In this document: positions 25,601 to 33,342 of the stretch, piece after piece
Numbering within the stretch: the first letter of the stretch is position 1
How the letters are laid out: the number at the start of each line of letters is the position of its first letter
Origin: Paenibacillus marchantiophytorum
Lineage (GTDB): Bacteria; Bacillota; Bacilli; Paenibacillales; NBRC-103111
Direction: 5' to 3'
Length of the DNA stretch: 45,580 nucleotides
Assembly: GCF_014640555.1 (NCBI RefSeq)
Contig: NZ_BMHE01000054.1
Location: forward strand, 1 to 45,580
Program-made: the position numbers and the translations under genes
The notes under the pieces: generated by a model
What the model saw: the letters and a program-made list of their open reading frames with translations, nothing else
The model's database searches: none
Told to the model about the DNA's origin: nothing

Positions 25601-27060
25601 ATCCCGGAAGCAACTACGTTGGCACCGTTCAAGACCTGATAGGTGGTATCACTCAAGGAATCCGTAGCAGTAACCGTGGCATACTTGTAATCCCCTGAGC
25701 TGTATCCCCCTTGAGAAACATTGATACTGTCGATCAAGCTCCCGACATAGAGCGTCGCACGCACCCGATCAACAGAGATGCGGGTTCCTGTCGAGCTCGC
25801 TTGCTTTTGTCCGGTGACCCTAACTTTTACGGTATGAATCCCTTTAGACAGCTGTGGACTCGTGTACAGCAGTACATTCTCCTGTCTGGTGGAAGCATAC
25901 GTGTCAACATTCAGCTCCGTTCCCCCGTCCATAGAGATCGCCGCAATGCCGCCAGCAGGGTCCTTTGCACCATAAACGTTCACCAAGGTTCCGATAAAAG
26001 GAAACGAGGCCGTATCGTTCGCATTTGAGGAATAATGGTTATCCAACTGGTAGCTTCCCGCCGGAGCAGTATCGTATATCCAGCCGCTTCCTGCATATTG
26101 AAACTGATTGTAAACGGTTCCAACAACACTGTCATTAACATCGACGGTTTGAGCTACACTGCCGACTGCTATACTTTGACTTGTCGTTGCAACCGGATCT
26201 GATGTACCTTCACCTGTGCGGAAATAATACGTATGATTGCCGGCTGCCAGTTTCGTCGAGAATGAATAGGCTTTACCATCTGTATAGGTGAAATCCCCTC
26301 GATCTACTTCGTCCATCTCATAGGTCTTATCATCTATAACGACTTGCATCGCTAACGGCTTCTCGTTATCCACATCGGTATAAGTTGCCTTGAAGGTAAA
26401 CCGTGTGTTCTCGTCTCCAGAGCTTGCGTTCAGACTGGTCCCCGTAATCGTTGGTGCTGTGCCGCTTTGAACGGAAGTAGCTCTGATATTGTCGACTAAC
26501 ATTTCTCCATACTGTCCACCCGTTTGGCTCAGCCATATCGCGATATGAACACTTTTCTTGTTAAGCTTCGGAAATTGATTCATGTCAAAATTGAAGGTGG
26601 TCCAATCCGTTGGAACCGTTATGAATCCACTGGATAGATCGTAGGTTTTTCCTGTATCATCGGAAATTTCGAATCGTATTCGGCTGTTGGCATATCCGGA
26701 ATTTTTCATTTCCAGCGTTACATAGCGATAGCCGACAAAATTACCATTGTCATGCTGAGGTTCAAACTTGGCCCATGACGAGCTCGAAGCTGGCGTCTGC
26801 GTGAATTTCCCGACAGTCCGACTGTCAATCGTCGTCTTCGCAAAGGTGCCCGTACCTCCACTCTGGTTATACCAATTGGCCCAAACCGACTTGAAGGTAC
26901 CGCCTCCTGCAAAATCATCATAGTTCAATGGATTCGACGGTCCGGGAAGTGATGGTACAGCAGCAAAGGCCGACATCGGCGACATGCAAACGAGCAAAAG
27001 AACTACATACAAACTAAGAATACGTTTATGTAAGTTTACTAATTTAATCATTTTTAACAT
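22621..27060 (-). CDS. large secreted modular glycoside hydrolase with GH9 catalytic domain
   Basis: A 1479-residue secreted protein. Signal peptide 1-33 (MSAFA/AVPS). Carbohydrate-binding-like module about 42-198; Ig-like module 200-295; a second jelly-roll-like module about 300-440; the CelD-type N-terminal Ig domain about 443-527; GH9 catalytic domain about 528-995; Ig-like 1003-1090; then repeats of the first two modules at about 1098-1245 and 1247-1345; a CBM6/35-like module at 1355-1479 (YEAENAVLSGGA...NLDYVIVN). In the catalytic domain DAGD (596-599) supplies the base and Glu972 the acid (YADDMSQWRYNEFS). The usual H-x-R signature reads HTH (915-917). AAGGAGGG precedes the ATG. It is probably an endo- or exo-beta-glycanase; the altered signature leaves the substrate open. 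Confidence 0.9.
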   Translation of the reverse strand: MLKMIKLVNLHKRILSLYVVLLLVCMSPMSAFAAVPSLPGPSNPLNYDDFAGGGTFKSVWANWYNQSGGTGTFAKTTIDSRTVGKFTQTPASSSSWAKFEPQHDNGNFVGYRYVTLEMKNSGYANSRIRFEISDDTGKTYDLSSGFITVPTDWTTFNFDMNQFPKLNKKSVHIAIWLSQTGGQYGEMLVDNIRATSVQSGTAPTITGTSLNASSGDENTRFTFKATYTDVDNEKPLAMQVVIDDKTYEMDEVDRGDFTYTDGKAYSFSTKLAAGNHTYYFRTGEGTSDPVATTSQSIAVGSVAQTVDVNDSVVGTVYNQFQYAGSGWIYDTAPAGSYQLDNHYSSNANDTASFPFIGTLVNVYGAKDPAGGIAAISMDGGTELNVDTYASTRQENVLLYTSPQLSKGIHTVKVRVTGQKQASSTGTRISVDRVRATLYVGSLIDSINVSQGGYSSGDYKYATVTATDSLSDTTYQVLNGANVVASGIMKDEGKTWGKRVYAIDFSSVAQTGTNFTIRTNGVSSYVFPIQANMWNSYKDEMTAFYRLQRTNDTTKAYPAGYSDIAPSTKIFHPDSFLDDAYNYNTGVRYDLSGGWFDAGDYGKYGGNQWVQGEIALSYARHANSALVNYDNDANGIPDLIDEAKYGSENLIKFANQFGGAMYSIKHTAGFVHPEKVTDNIVGTQDDPYFVPIVQVGGSGKAAGSLAATARAINLALAGGKIAAAKIAEMQSFATACANAAVTFYNYTVANQYGSQGSYETIGGIPNTLLWAEVELYLLTNDAAYKNSAQSRIAPLTEKDIKSTNYWDLRPMTLAEFYPVADAATQVQIQSLLKKQMEYFVSSMDDTPYGVLNEFSNFGVNEPLASYIGDAIRYNELFPDPTVMRAALKGLYWIFGNNPWNMSWVSGIGTDYVDFLHTHLDEDSYDLNNKGVVIPGAMASGPNMKDTKDPASVSPWYMDRGLYADDMSQWRYNEFSISIVAGLFYSIMALSDTHGASIGGTEPIKLPITSPQTGDFVTGDVTIFAQPSAALSAVESNVAGSVYAPMTVTNGIYSDIYHAGGDAPYTNKRIYVRGTDALGNFTYSAAHFTVAAPLPDPAHPLLYDDFGDMGTWGKSKQGWANWYNQNGGTATYKQDLVDGRTVGRFAHTPASSTSQAKFEPWKDTVDLSGYKYINFVMKNPGYPNSQVNITGLSPGWITVPNTWTTITYDLDQNTKLDKKAVHLELFLKQTTGVYGELLIDEIYASNQVSGTAPTITGAGLNAAAGDEATWFTYQATYTDAENQKPFRMQLIIDGVIKDMQELDVNDTTYTDGKTYTFTTKLPAGTHSYYFRTTDTTTNVVSTALQTGPTVQPGTNTKYEAENAVLSGGAAVKSNHTGYSGSGFVAGYGAAGAGTTFTVNANLSGYHEVTLRFANSNPTARTLSIYVNGVKIKQTSLPNIGNWETWGNKMEVLLLNAGTNTIAYQFDSGDSGSVNLDYVIVN

Positions 27061-27093
27061 TATTAATCCCTCCTTATTTGTTTCACCTCTACA

Positions 27094-29331
27094 TCAACTT
27101 TCATTTCCGTTCGTATGGGACGTATCCCTCATTTTTTGTCTATACTCGTTTGGCGTAATCCCTTGTATTTTTTTGAACACTCTGCCAAAATAGCTCATAC
27201 TGGCAAAGCCCGTATCCTTGGATATTTCCGTAATCGTCTTATTCGTAGAGGCTAGCATTTCCGTTGATTTCTCGATTCTGACTTCAATAATGTAGTCGTT
27301 AATGGTCTTGGATGTATATTTCTTGATCAACCTGCCCAAATAAACGGAAGACATATTCAAAATATCGGCGATACTATCAATGCTTAAATCATCTTTCATA
27401 TACTGCAATTCAATGATACCGCGTATTCTCCGCATCAATTCATCATATCTGGTGTTTTTTCGCTCGCCCAGCTTCTCCTCAATACGTTGGAACAACTCTA
27501 GAAATTGGTTCTGAATATCCGAGAGCCGCTCTAATTCAGATAACTCTGCAAACACTTCACCAAAATTGATAGAGAATCCATATCCAGACGCCTTTTCGAG
27601 CGTATCTACGACCATATTAATGGCAAAAAATAAGCGGAATACGGTCAGTTGAAGATCTTTGTACGCATACCCTTCCGTCGACTCCAGAATCAAAGAGCAA
27701 AGATTCTTCACATCTTCCATCCGACCTGACATTAAAGCATCCGTCAACTGTTCCTCCTGTTGGATCGGGTAGCGGAACGTTCGACAGTTTCTTTCAGCCG
27801 TGAGCTCCGCGTGAATGAGCGAGCCCCACCCGTAAAAGACCCGGAACTGAGAGGCATCAAGAGCATCCGTATAACATTGACGGCAATCCCAAATGTCTAA
27901 ACCGAGTCGACTGACAGCGGCCGTAACCGACATTTTCAGATGCTTATTGATCGCCTGTTGAATGTCCGGAATCAGTTTGTCGAGATCTACACCTCTACTT
28001 TCATTCATCATGAAGACCACGTGATCATCTCCGAGATCTACCGCTTCGCAAGACATATAACCGGATAGAATCTCCGAAGCAATATTCATAACTCCAAATC
28101 GGAACAAGCCTCTGTCCTTGAAGCTATACTGCATAGAAAATTCTTTGAAGTGATCGATCTTCAAAAGGAGGATCACAATGGGACGATGGGTATCCAAACT
28201 AATCTCGAAATGTTCCAATTGCTTTATCAGAATAGGCTTAGAAACTTGACCATCCGATAACATCCATTGTCTTAAGAAATCCTGCTTCAATTTGTAGGAA
28301 TTTTCTCTTAAGGCTTGATCTTGTATCCCTACCCTCTTCAGCATAGCGGTCATTGGGCGGTTCAATCTCTTGGAAGATAAATAAGATAACGCAAAGCCTA
28401 CAACGATCAGCAACAGGCAAATTCCCAGCGTTCTCGTTCTCATCGTATTGACATCCTTAACAACAACCTCATAAGGCGTATACCGGACGAATTTCCAATC
28501 AAGGGAATCCGATGAGGCGAACGTGATTAAAGACTTGACGCCATCCACTTTCCCGATGAAATGTCCCGACTTTTCTTTGGAATGCAAAATATCCTGTACG
28601 AATTCTTGATCCGATAAGGCACTTAGCATACTGTCCTTATAGATGCTGCTAAACATAACTCCTTGCGAATCCATCATGATGATGCTTCCATTGCGGTTCT
28701 TATCCATGCCTTCAATGACCTTCTTCATCCAGGAATCAGAGACATTCAAGACGATAGCGCTTCCTTCTTCCGAGCCCGTTGCTTCATAATAAATAAAGGT
28801 ATACACATTGTATTCGATTCCGACGAAGTTGGATTGCCTTTTGATGGTACGTGTAATCGGTTTCAAATTCATAGCTGGTTTAAAATCCTTGATAATATCC
28901 ACAATTTCCTGATCATCGACATTGGACTTTTTTTGCAAGCCGTAATTGCTGATATAATAAACATCCAGCTTGCCATTGTACAGATAGACAGAGTGGAGGA
29001 ACGGCATTGAGGCAATCAGATTGAGCCTATCCGTGATGTTTTTCATATCGACGGGATCGGTCGCTGCTGGATAAAAAATTTTGGACATATCCTTATCGAG
29101 CAGAATTTGGGCTATGGCCATTTTGGCATTCTCCAGCACAGAATCCGCCGCCGAACTGATCTGCGACAACGATTCCTCGGAAAACGTATAGATTTTTCTC
29201 TGTTCGATCTTCACAAACTGGAGATACAAAATAAAAGATACAGCGAGCACAACGACCGCCATTAAAGTCGATAAATAAACGAACAGGCTGGAGAAGTAAC
29301 GACTTTCCAGCATGCGAGACCGAACTTTCAT
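27094..29331 (-). CDS. membrane-bound AraC-family regulator with extracellular sensor domain
   Basis: This protein of about 745 residues has one membrane helix near residues 18-39, a Cache-like extracellular domain to about 290, a second membrane helix about 298-315 (TLGICLLLIVVGFALSYL), a cytoplasmic middle region, and a C-terminal AraC domain (IDSIADILNMSSVYLGRLIKKYT, then ITEISKDTGFASMSYFGRVFKKIQGITPNEYR). There is no kinase or receiver domain, so it should join sensing and DNA binding in one chain. The start at 29331 has GGGGGAG six bases upstream. It lies between the binding-protein gene and the GH9 gene and probably controls this operon in response to a sugar. Confidence 0.92.
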   Translation of the reverse strand: MKVRSRMLESRYFSSLFVYLSTLMAVVVLAVSFILYLQFVKIEQRKIYTFSEESLSQISSAADSVLENAKMAIAQILLDKDMSKIFYPAATDPVDMKNITDRLNLIASMPFLHSVYLYNGKLDVYYISNYGLQKKSNVDDQEIVDIIKDFKPAMNLKPITRTIKRQSNFVGIEYNVYTFIYYEATGSEEGSAIVLNVSDSWMKKVIEGMDKNRNGSIIMMDSQGVMFSSIYKDSMLSALSDQEFVQDILHSKEKSGHFIGKVDGVKSLITFASSDSLDWKFVRYTPYEVVVKDVNTMRTRTLGICLLLIVVGFALSYLSSKRLNRPMTAMLKRVGIQDQALRENSYKLKQDFLRQWMLSDGQVSKPILIKQLEHFEISLDTHRPIVILLLKIDHFKEFSMQYSFKDRGLFRFGVMNIASEILSGYMSCEAVDLGDDHVVFMMNESRGVDLDKLIPDIQQAINKHLKMSVTAAVSRLGLDIWDCRQCYTDALDASQFRVFYGWGSLIHAELTAERNCRTFRYPIQQEEQLTDALMSGRMEDVKNLCSLILESTEGYAYKDLQLTVFRLFFAINMVVDTLEKASGYGFSINFGEVFAELSELERLSDIQNQFLELFQRIEEKLGERKNTRYDELMRRIRGIIELQYMKDDLSIDSIADILNMSSVYLGRLIKKYTSKTINDYIIEVRIEKSTEMLASTNKTITEISKDTGFASMSYFGRVFKKIQGITPNEYRQKMRDTSHTNGNES

Positions 29332-29358
29332 TACTTCTCCCCCTGTCAACAACCCTAT

Positions 29359-30891
29359 TTATTTTTTACTTGAAGCTTTCCAGCTCTCATATTGCTTATT
29401 CATTTCCTGAAGCACTTTATCAATGCCTGCCGCTTTCAGCTTTTCCTTGAATTTAGGCACGTAAGCTTCCGGATCGACCGAACCGGTTTCCAAGATAGGC
29501 CTAAACTCGCTTTCCACGTTTTTGATGGCTGCGACCTCTGACGTTAAAGTCGAACTGTCAAAGTTAAAGCCCAAATCCGGAACAATTTCTGATTCGTCAT
29601 TGAATTTCTTGAATTGCGCCCAGATATCGTCCGGTTCGCCAGGCATCAAATAGGTCTGGAATTGGTTACCATACGCCCAAGTCGTATTGGGCTTGTATCC
29701 TGACTTTTTCCCATTATCCGTATCTGGTGCATAGTCGATCCGCTTATCGCCTTTTTTGACATAATGCTTGTTTTCGATTCCCCGCCCTACCAAATTGATC
29801 AGCTTCTCATTGGCATACATCATATTATAAAACATCAATACGCGGTCTGGATTTTTGGAATTCGTAGGAATTGCCATCATAGAGCCGACCAAATCGTTGG
29901 TTGTTGTAATTGGTTTACCGAAGTTCTGGTACACCATCGGTATTCCGATGGCATTCCCCACTTGAACATCAACATACGGCTTCAATTGAGAAAGCATAAA
30001 GGCCGACTTGGCTTTATCATCATTCGTAATCTTCTTAACAGGCGCGTCTGCCGGAATGTATCCCGCTTTGTAATATTTATTCATCGTTTTCAACGTATTC
30101 ATGTATCCCGGCTCATCCACTTCCAGTGTATAGCCGCTTCCGTCCTTTTTCAACATAAGCGATTGAATCGGCGATACATTCCAGAAATCCCGATTATTAA
30201 AATTAGGAGCTCGGGTTGTCATGGTAGCTAGAAATGGCGTAATTCCTGGTTCATTCTCTTTGATGATTTTCAGAGCTGGTTCCATATCTTCTATGCTTTT
30301 CATCTGAGAAATATTGATTTTATACTTTTCCATCAAATTTTTACTAGCTATGAGGCCAAGCCAGGAGCCTTTCTCCTTATACGCAGCCAATGTGTAATTT
30401 CGTCCCTTAATCGAGCTGGCCTGCAAGAAACCTTCCGACAACAGCTTTTTCGCATCAGGCGCTAATTTATCGAGCTTATCCGTCAGATCGACGAATGCCC
30501 CTTTCCCTACCATCGTATTGTAGTTCATATTCCCATTGGAGGTAAACATGAGATCTACTTTCTCTCCTGTTGCCAGCGACGCTGTCATCTTGTTGTCATA
30601 ATCCCCGAAAGGAATAACATGCATCTTGACAGTAGCATTGATTGCTGGTTGCGTAATCTTATTAATTTCGGCTTCTACCAGTTCATTATCCGGTTGAGGT
30701 GCTGTGCCAATGATATACCAGTCGATTTGATACGGCGCTAACTCCGCTTGAGCACCTTTGGCACTCGGACTTGGCGTATTGGTAACACTTGCCTGATTGC
30801 TGTTGCTGTTGCTGCTGCAGCCTGCTAATACGATAGACAGTGACAACATCCCCACTGTCAACGCTTGCACCTGCTTTTTCCCCTTTGCCAT
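29359..30891 (-). CDS. extracellular sugar-binding lipoprotein of ABC importer (LplA-like)
   Basis: This 510-residue lipoprotein has a signal ending in IVLAGC, with lipidated Cys near residue 24, followed by a Ser/Asn-rich linker coded by short CTG/TTG-type repeats. The large mature domain is of the LplA/YtcQ size class common with LplB/LplC permeases in Paenibacillus. It should bind an oligosaccharide released by the GH9 enzyme. GGGAGG precedes the ATG at good spacing. It follows the second permease by 51 bases. The sugar is not known. Confidence 0.92.
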   Translation of the reverse strand: MAKGKKQVQALTVGMLSLSIVLAGCSSNSNSNQASVTNTPSPSAKGAQAELAPYQIDWYIIGTAPQPDNELVEAEINKITQPAINATVKMHVIPFGDYDNKMTASLATGEKVDLMFTSNGNMNYNTMVGKGAFVDLTDKLDKLAPDAKKLLSEGFLQASSIKGRNYTLAAYKEKGSWLGLIASKNLMEKYKINISQMKSIEDMEPALKIIKENEPGITPFLATMTTRAPNFNNRDFWNVSPIQSLMLKKDGSGYTLEVDEPGYMNTLKTMNKYYKAGYIPADAPVKKITNDDKAKSAFMLSQLKPYVDVQVGNAIGIPMVYQNFGKPITTTNDLVGSMMAIPTNSKNPDRVLMFYNMMYANEKLINLVGRGIENKHYVKKGDKRIDYAPDTDNGKKSGYKPNTTWAYGNQFQTYLMPGEPDDIWAQFKKFNDESEIVPDLGFNFDSSTLTSEVAAIKNVESEFRPILETGSVDPEAYVPKFKEKLKAAGIDKVLQEMNKQYESWKASSKK

Positions 30892-30942
30892 CTTGATAAC
30901 CTCCCAATTTGTGAGTATCTATGCTAACCAATATGATTGGAT

Positions 30943-31845
30943 TTAGCCTTTAATTGCGCCTACTGTCAAGCCCTGGACAAAATACTTTTGGAAAAACGGA
31001 TAAGCGAGCACAATCGGGCCTATTCCGACCACGGCAAGAGCCATGCGAACCGTAAGCGAAGGTGGCGAAATCTGCATAACGGTTCCATAATTCTGTCCAC
31101 TCACAGAGGATAGGAAGTCCGCTGTACTCTGCGCTTTATATAACAAATATTGAATATTCAATATCTTGTCATCTTGAACTAACATAAGGGGCAGCCACCA
31201 ATCGTTCCAATATACAATGGAACTGAACAGACCGATCGTCGCTAAGCCTGGCAAGGACAGCCGTAACACAATCGAAAAGAAGATTCGATATTCACCGGCT
31301 CCATCGATTTTCGCTGATTCAACAATCCCGTCAGGAATCGATGTCATGAAATAGGTCCTCATGATCATTACATACCATCCATTAAATAGATACGGAACGA
31401 TCAATGCCCACACATTATTCTTGAGTTGAAAGAGTTGCGTCGTCACCATATACCAGGAGACCATGCCACCTGAGAATAACAGAGTAAATACCACCAGAAA
31501 GGTAAATAGCTTGCGATAAGCAAAATCCTTTCTAGACAATGGATACGCAAACGATGAGATAACGAGCAGGCTCAATATCGTTCCTACTACGGTTACGAAG
31601 ATTGTTACGCTATAAGCTTGAATAATGGTTTTACCTTCCTGCAAAAGGTACTTGTAAGCCTCCAATGAAAATTGCTGAGGCCAGAACCTGTATCCGTCAA
31701 TAACAACGGATTGTTCGTCGGTTATGGAAACCACTACCACCAGGAGCAGCGGAACTAAGCAAGTCAAAGCCATTAGGATAAACAACGCGTGAATAATCAA
31801 GTTGGCCGTAGTCGATATGGAATTGATTTTTATGGCAGATTTCAT
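30943..31845 (-). CDS. carbohydrate ABC transporter permease, LplC/YtcP type
   Basis: This 300-residue membrane permease has about six helices. The EAA loop reads DGIVESAKIDGAGEYRIFFSIVLRLSLPG. The C-terminus ends YPFFQKYFVQGLTVGAIKG, typical of this permease group (FVKGVMIGSIKG-like ending). It works with the LplB-type permease encoded just upstream (12 bases gap) and the lipoprotein downstream. GGGGGGAG precedes the ATG. No ATPase is encoded in this operon. Confidence 0.94.
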   Translation of the reverse strand: MKSAIKINSISTTANLIIHALFILMALTCLVPLLLVVVVSITDEQSVVIDGYRFWPQQFSLEAYKYLLQEGKTIIQAYSVTIFVTVVGTILSLLVISSFAYPLSRKDFAYRKLFTFLVVFTLLFSGGMVSWYMVTTQLFQLKNNVWALIVPYLFNGWYVMIMRTYFMTSIPDGIVESAKIDGAGEYRIFFSIVLRLSLPGLATIGLFSSIVYWNDWWLPLMLVQDDKILNIQYLLYKAQSTADFLSSVSGQNYGTVMQISPPSLTVRMALAVVGIGPIVLAYPFFQKYFVQGLTVGAIKG

Positions 31846-31857
31846 CTATCTCCCCCC

Positions 31858-32778
31858 TTAGAAAATGGCTTTATCTTTATCTATTTTTCGAACCACGTAG
31901 TTCGATAAAAGAACGAATATAAATCCTACGAACGCTTGGAACGTGCTTGCGGCTGAAGACATTCCGATATCCCCACTATTCATCAATGCCCGGAAAACGT
32001 AAGTGTCGATTACATTGGTGACGTCAAACAGGGCACCGGAATTCATGGGAACCTGATAGAATAAACCAAAATCTGCAAAGAACATTCGTCCGATTCCTAA
32101 CAGCACGAGTAACGTTATGACTGTGGAGATGGATGGAATCGTAATATGGCGAATTTGTTGCCATTTGGACGCGCCATCAAGTGCAGCAGCTTCGTAATAT
32201 TCATGAGCTATCCCCGTAATCGACGCCAAATAGACGATACAATTATAACCGGCATATTTCCATATATTCGTGAAGACAAGGATATAAGGCCAATACTTGG
32301 TGTCGCTGTACCACTGCACGGCATCTATGCCAAGCGGCTGCAAAATCAATTGGTTGATGATCCCTTTATCGACGCTAAGAAATCCGTAGAACAGGTAGCT
32401 GACCGCAATCCATGATAGAAAATAGGGCAGCAAGATCGTCGTCTGATACACTTTGGCTAGCCGTCTATTTCTGATCTCATTTAAAGCGATTGCAAGAAAT
32501 AGGGCAATTAGAGAACCCAATGCAATAAATATCAAATTGTAGACGACGGTATTGCGTGTTATAAGGAATGCATCCGGCGCTTTCAAAAAAAACTCGAAGT
32601 TTTTGAAGCCGACCCACGGGCTATTTTGGAAGTTCGTGAAGAAGCTTCCCCCCGAATAACGGAAATTTTTGAACGCGATCAGTATGCCGCCAATGGGCAA
32701 GTAATGGAACGCAATCAATAGAAGCAAACCAGGTAATGTCATAAGCAGTAAAGCGCTATTTTTTGTGAAAGTTCTCAT
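31858..32778 (-). CDS. carbohydrate ABC transporter permease, LplB/YteP type
   Basis: This 306-residue permease is first in the operon. About six membrane segments are seen; the EAA loop reads EYYEAAALDGASKWQQIRHITIPS. The N-terminal LPGLLLLIAFHYLPIGGILIAFKNF is characteristic of LplB/YteP proteins. GGGAGG precedes the ATG. Upstream are a likely promoter and a tandem heptamer that may be a regulator site. Substrate is inferred to be an oligosaccharide from the GH9 partner gene. Confidence 0.94.
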   Translation of the reverse strand: MRTFTKNSALLLMTLPGLLLLIAFHYLPIGGILIAFKNFRYSGGSFFTNFQNSPWVGFKNFEFFLKAPDAFLITRNTVVYNLIFIALGSLIALFLAIALNEIRNRRLAKVYQTTILLPYFLSWIAVSYLFYGFLSVDKGIINQLILQPLGIDAVQWYSDTKYWPYILVFTNIWKYAGYNCIVYLASITGIAHEYYEAAALDGASKWQQIRHITIPSISTVITLLVLLGIGRMFFADFGLFYQVPMNSGALFDVTNVIDTYVFRALMNSGDIGMSSAASTFQAFVGFIFVLLSNYVVRKIDKDKAIF

Positions 32779-32809
32779 TCTAAATCCTCCCTCGCTCTCT
32801 CCAACCTAG

Positions 32810-32848
32810 ATTATCACCTGCTTTCAAGGACCGTAAATCGCAAATCGC
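32810..32848 (-). promoter_or_regulatory. candidate promoter and heptamer repeat of the GH9/transport operon
   Basis: On the minus strand TTTACG (32832-32837), 16 bases, GATAAT (32810-32815). Directly at and upstream of the -35 box there are two tandem copies of AAATCGC (plus-strand 32835-32841 and 32842-32848), a possible AraC-type direct repeat. Confidence 0.4.
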
Positions 32849-32980
32849 GTAACATTTCCGCATTTTAGCGAACAAATGTCATTAAATCCGAATATGTTCC
32901 TTCTAGATAAATGCTGAAATACGAGAAAACAGCTTCGCCGCCCTGAGAGATGGCCTCTTAGTAGCGACAAAACCTGTTAA

Positions 32981-33001
32981 GGGAACTAGAGGACGCTATA
33001 T
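32981..33001 (-). repeat. inverted relic of the 51-base repeat core
   Basis: The minus strand reads ATAGCG, two or three changed bases, then CTAGTTCCC, resembling the conserved core of the tandem units downstream but in the other orientation. A further partial copy (TAGCGGAACTACAGG) is at about 33029-33043. Confidence 0.5.
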
Positions 33002-33087
33002 AGGCAAATAGCAGGGATGCTATGGTATTAGCGGAACTACAGGGTCTTATTTCCACGAAAAACGCTGAATTTGCCTTGAAACAACAA

Positions 33088-33242
33088 AATAGCGGACTGG
33101 AGTTCCCTCACCCCCGCGATATGGTTACTTTTGGCTAGAATAGCGGACTGTAGTTCCCTCAACTTCGCAATAATGACACTTTTTACTGGAATCGCGTACT
33201 GTAGTTCCCTCCGCGCGAGGCAGTAAGGTAACTCCTACTGGA
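33088..33242 (+). repeat. three tandem 51-base repeat units
   Basis: Units start at 33088, 33139 and 33190, exactly 51 bases apart. Each opens with AATAGCGGACTGTAGTTCCC or a close variant and then diverges (TCACCCCCGC, TCAACTTCGC, TCCGCGCGAG). They fill part of the 560-base gene-free stretch 32779-33342. I see no open reading frame with a ribosome site here. Confidence 0.8.
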
Positions 33243-33304
33243 TCACTCCCATACTTTCTTCACCCTCCCCCCTAACCCAAAAACATATTATTGTGGTAAC
33301 AAAA

Positions 33305-33330
33305 GAGGCCCCGCAAAATGCAGGGCCCCT
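33305..33330 (-). terminator. terminator of the MFS transporter gene
   Basis: GC-rich stem GGCCCTGC/GCGGGGCC with loop ATTTT on the minus strand, followed by CTCTTTTG. Confidence 0.8.
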
Positions 33331-33342
33331 TCATTGTATTGC

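Noticed and set aside
32860..33300. CRISPR-like array suggested by regular 51-base spacing
   Set aside because: The conserved part covers only about 20 bases, the rest also shows similarity between units, there are only three copies, and no cas genes are nearby.
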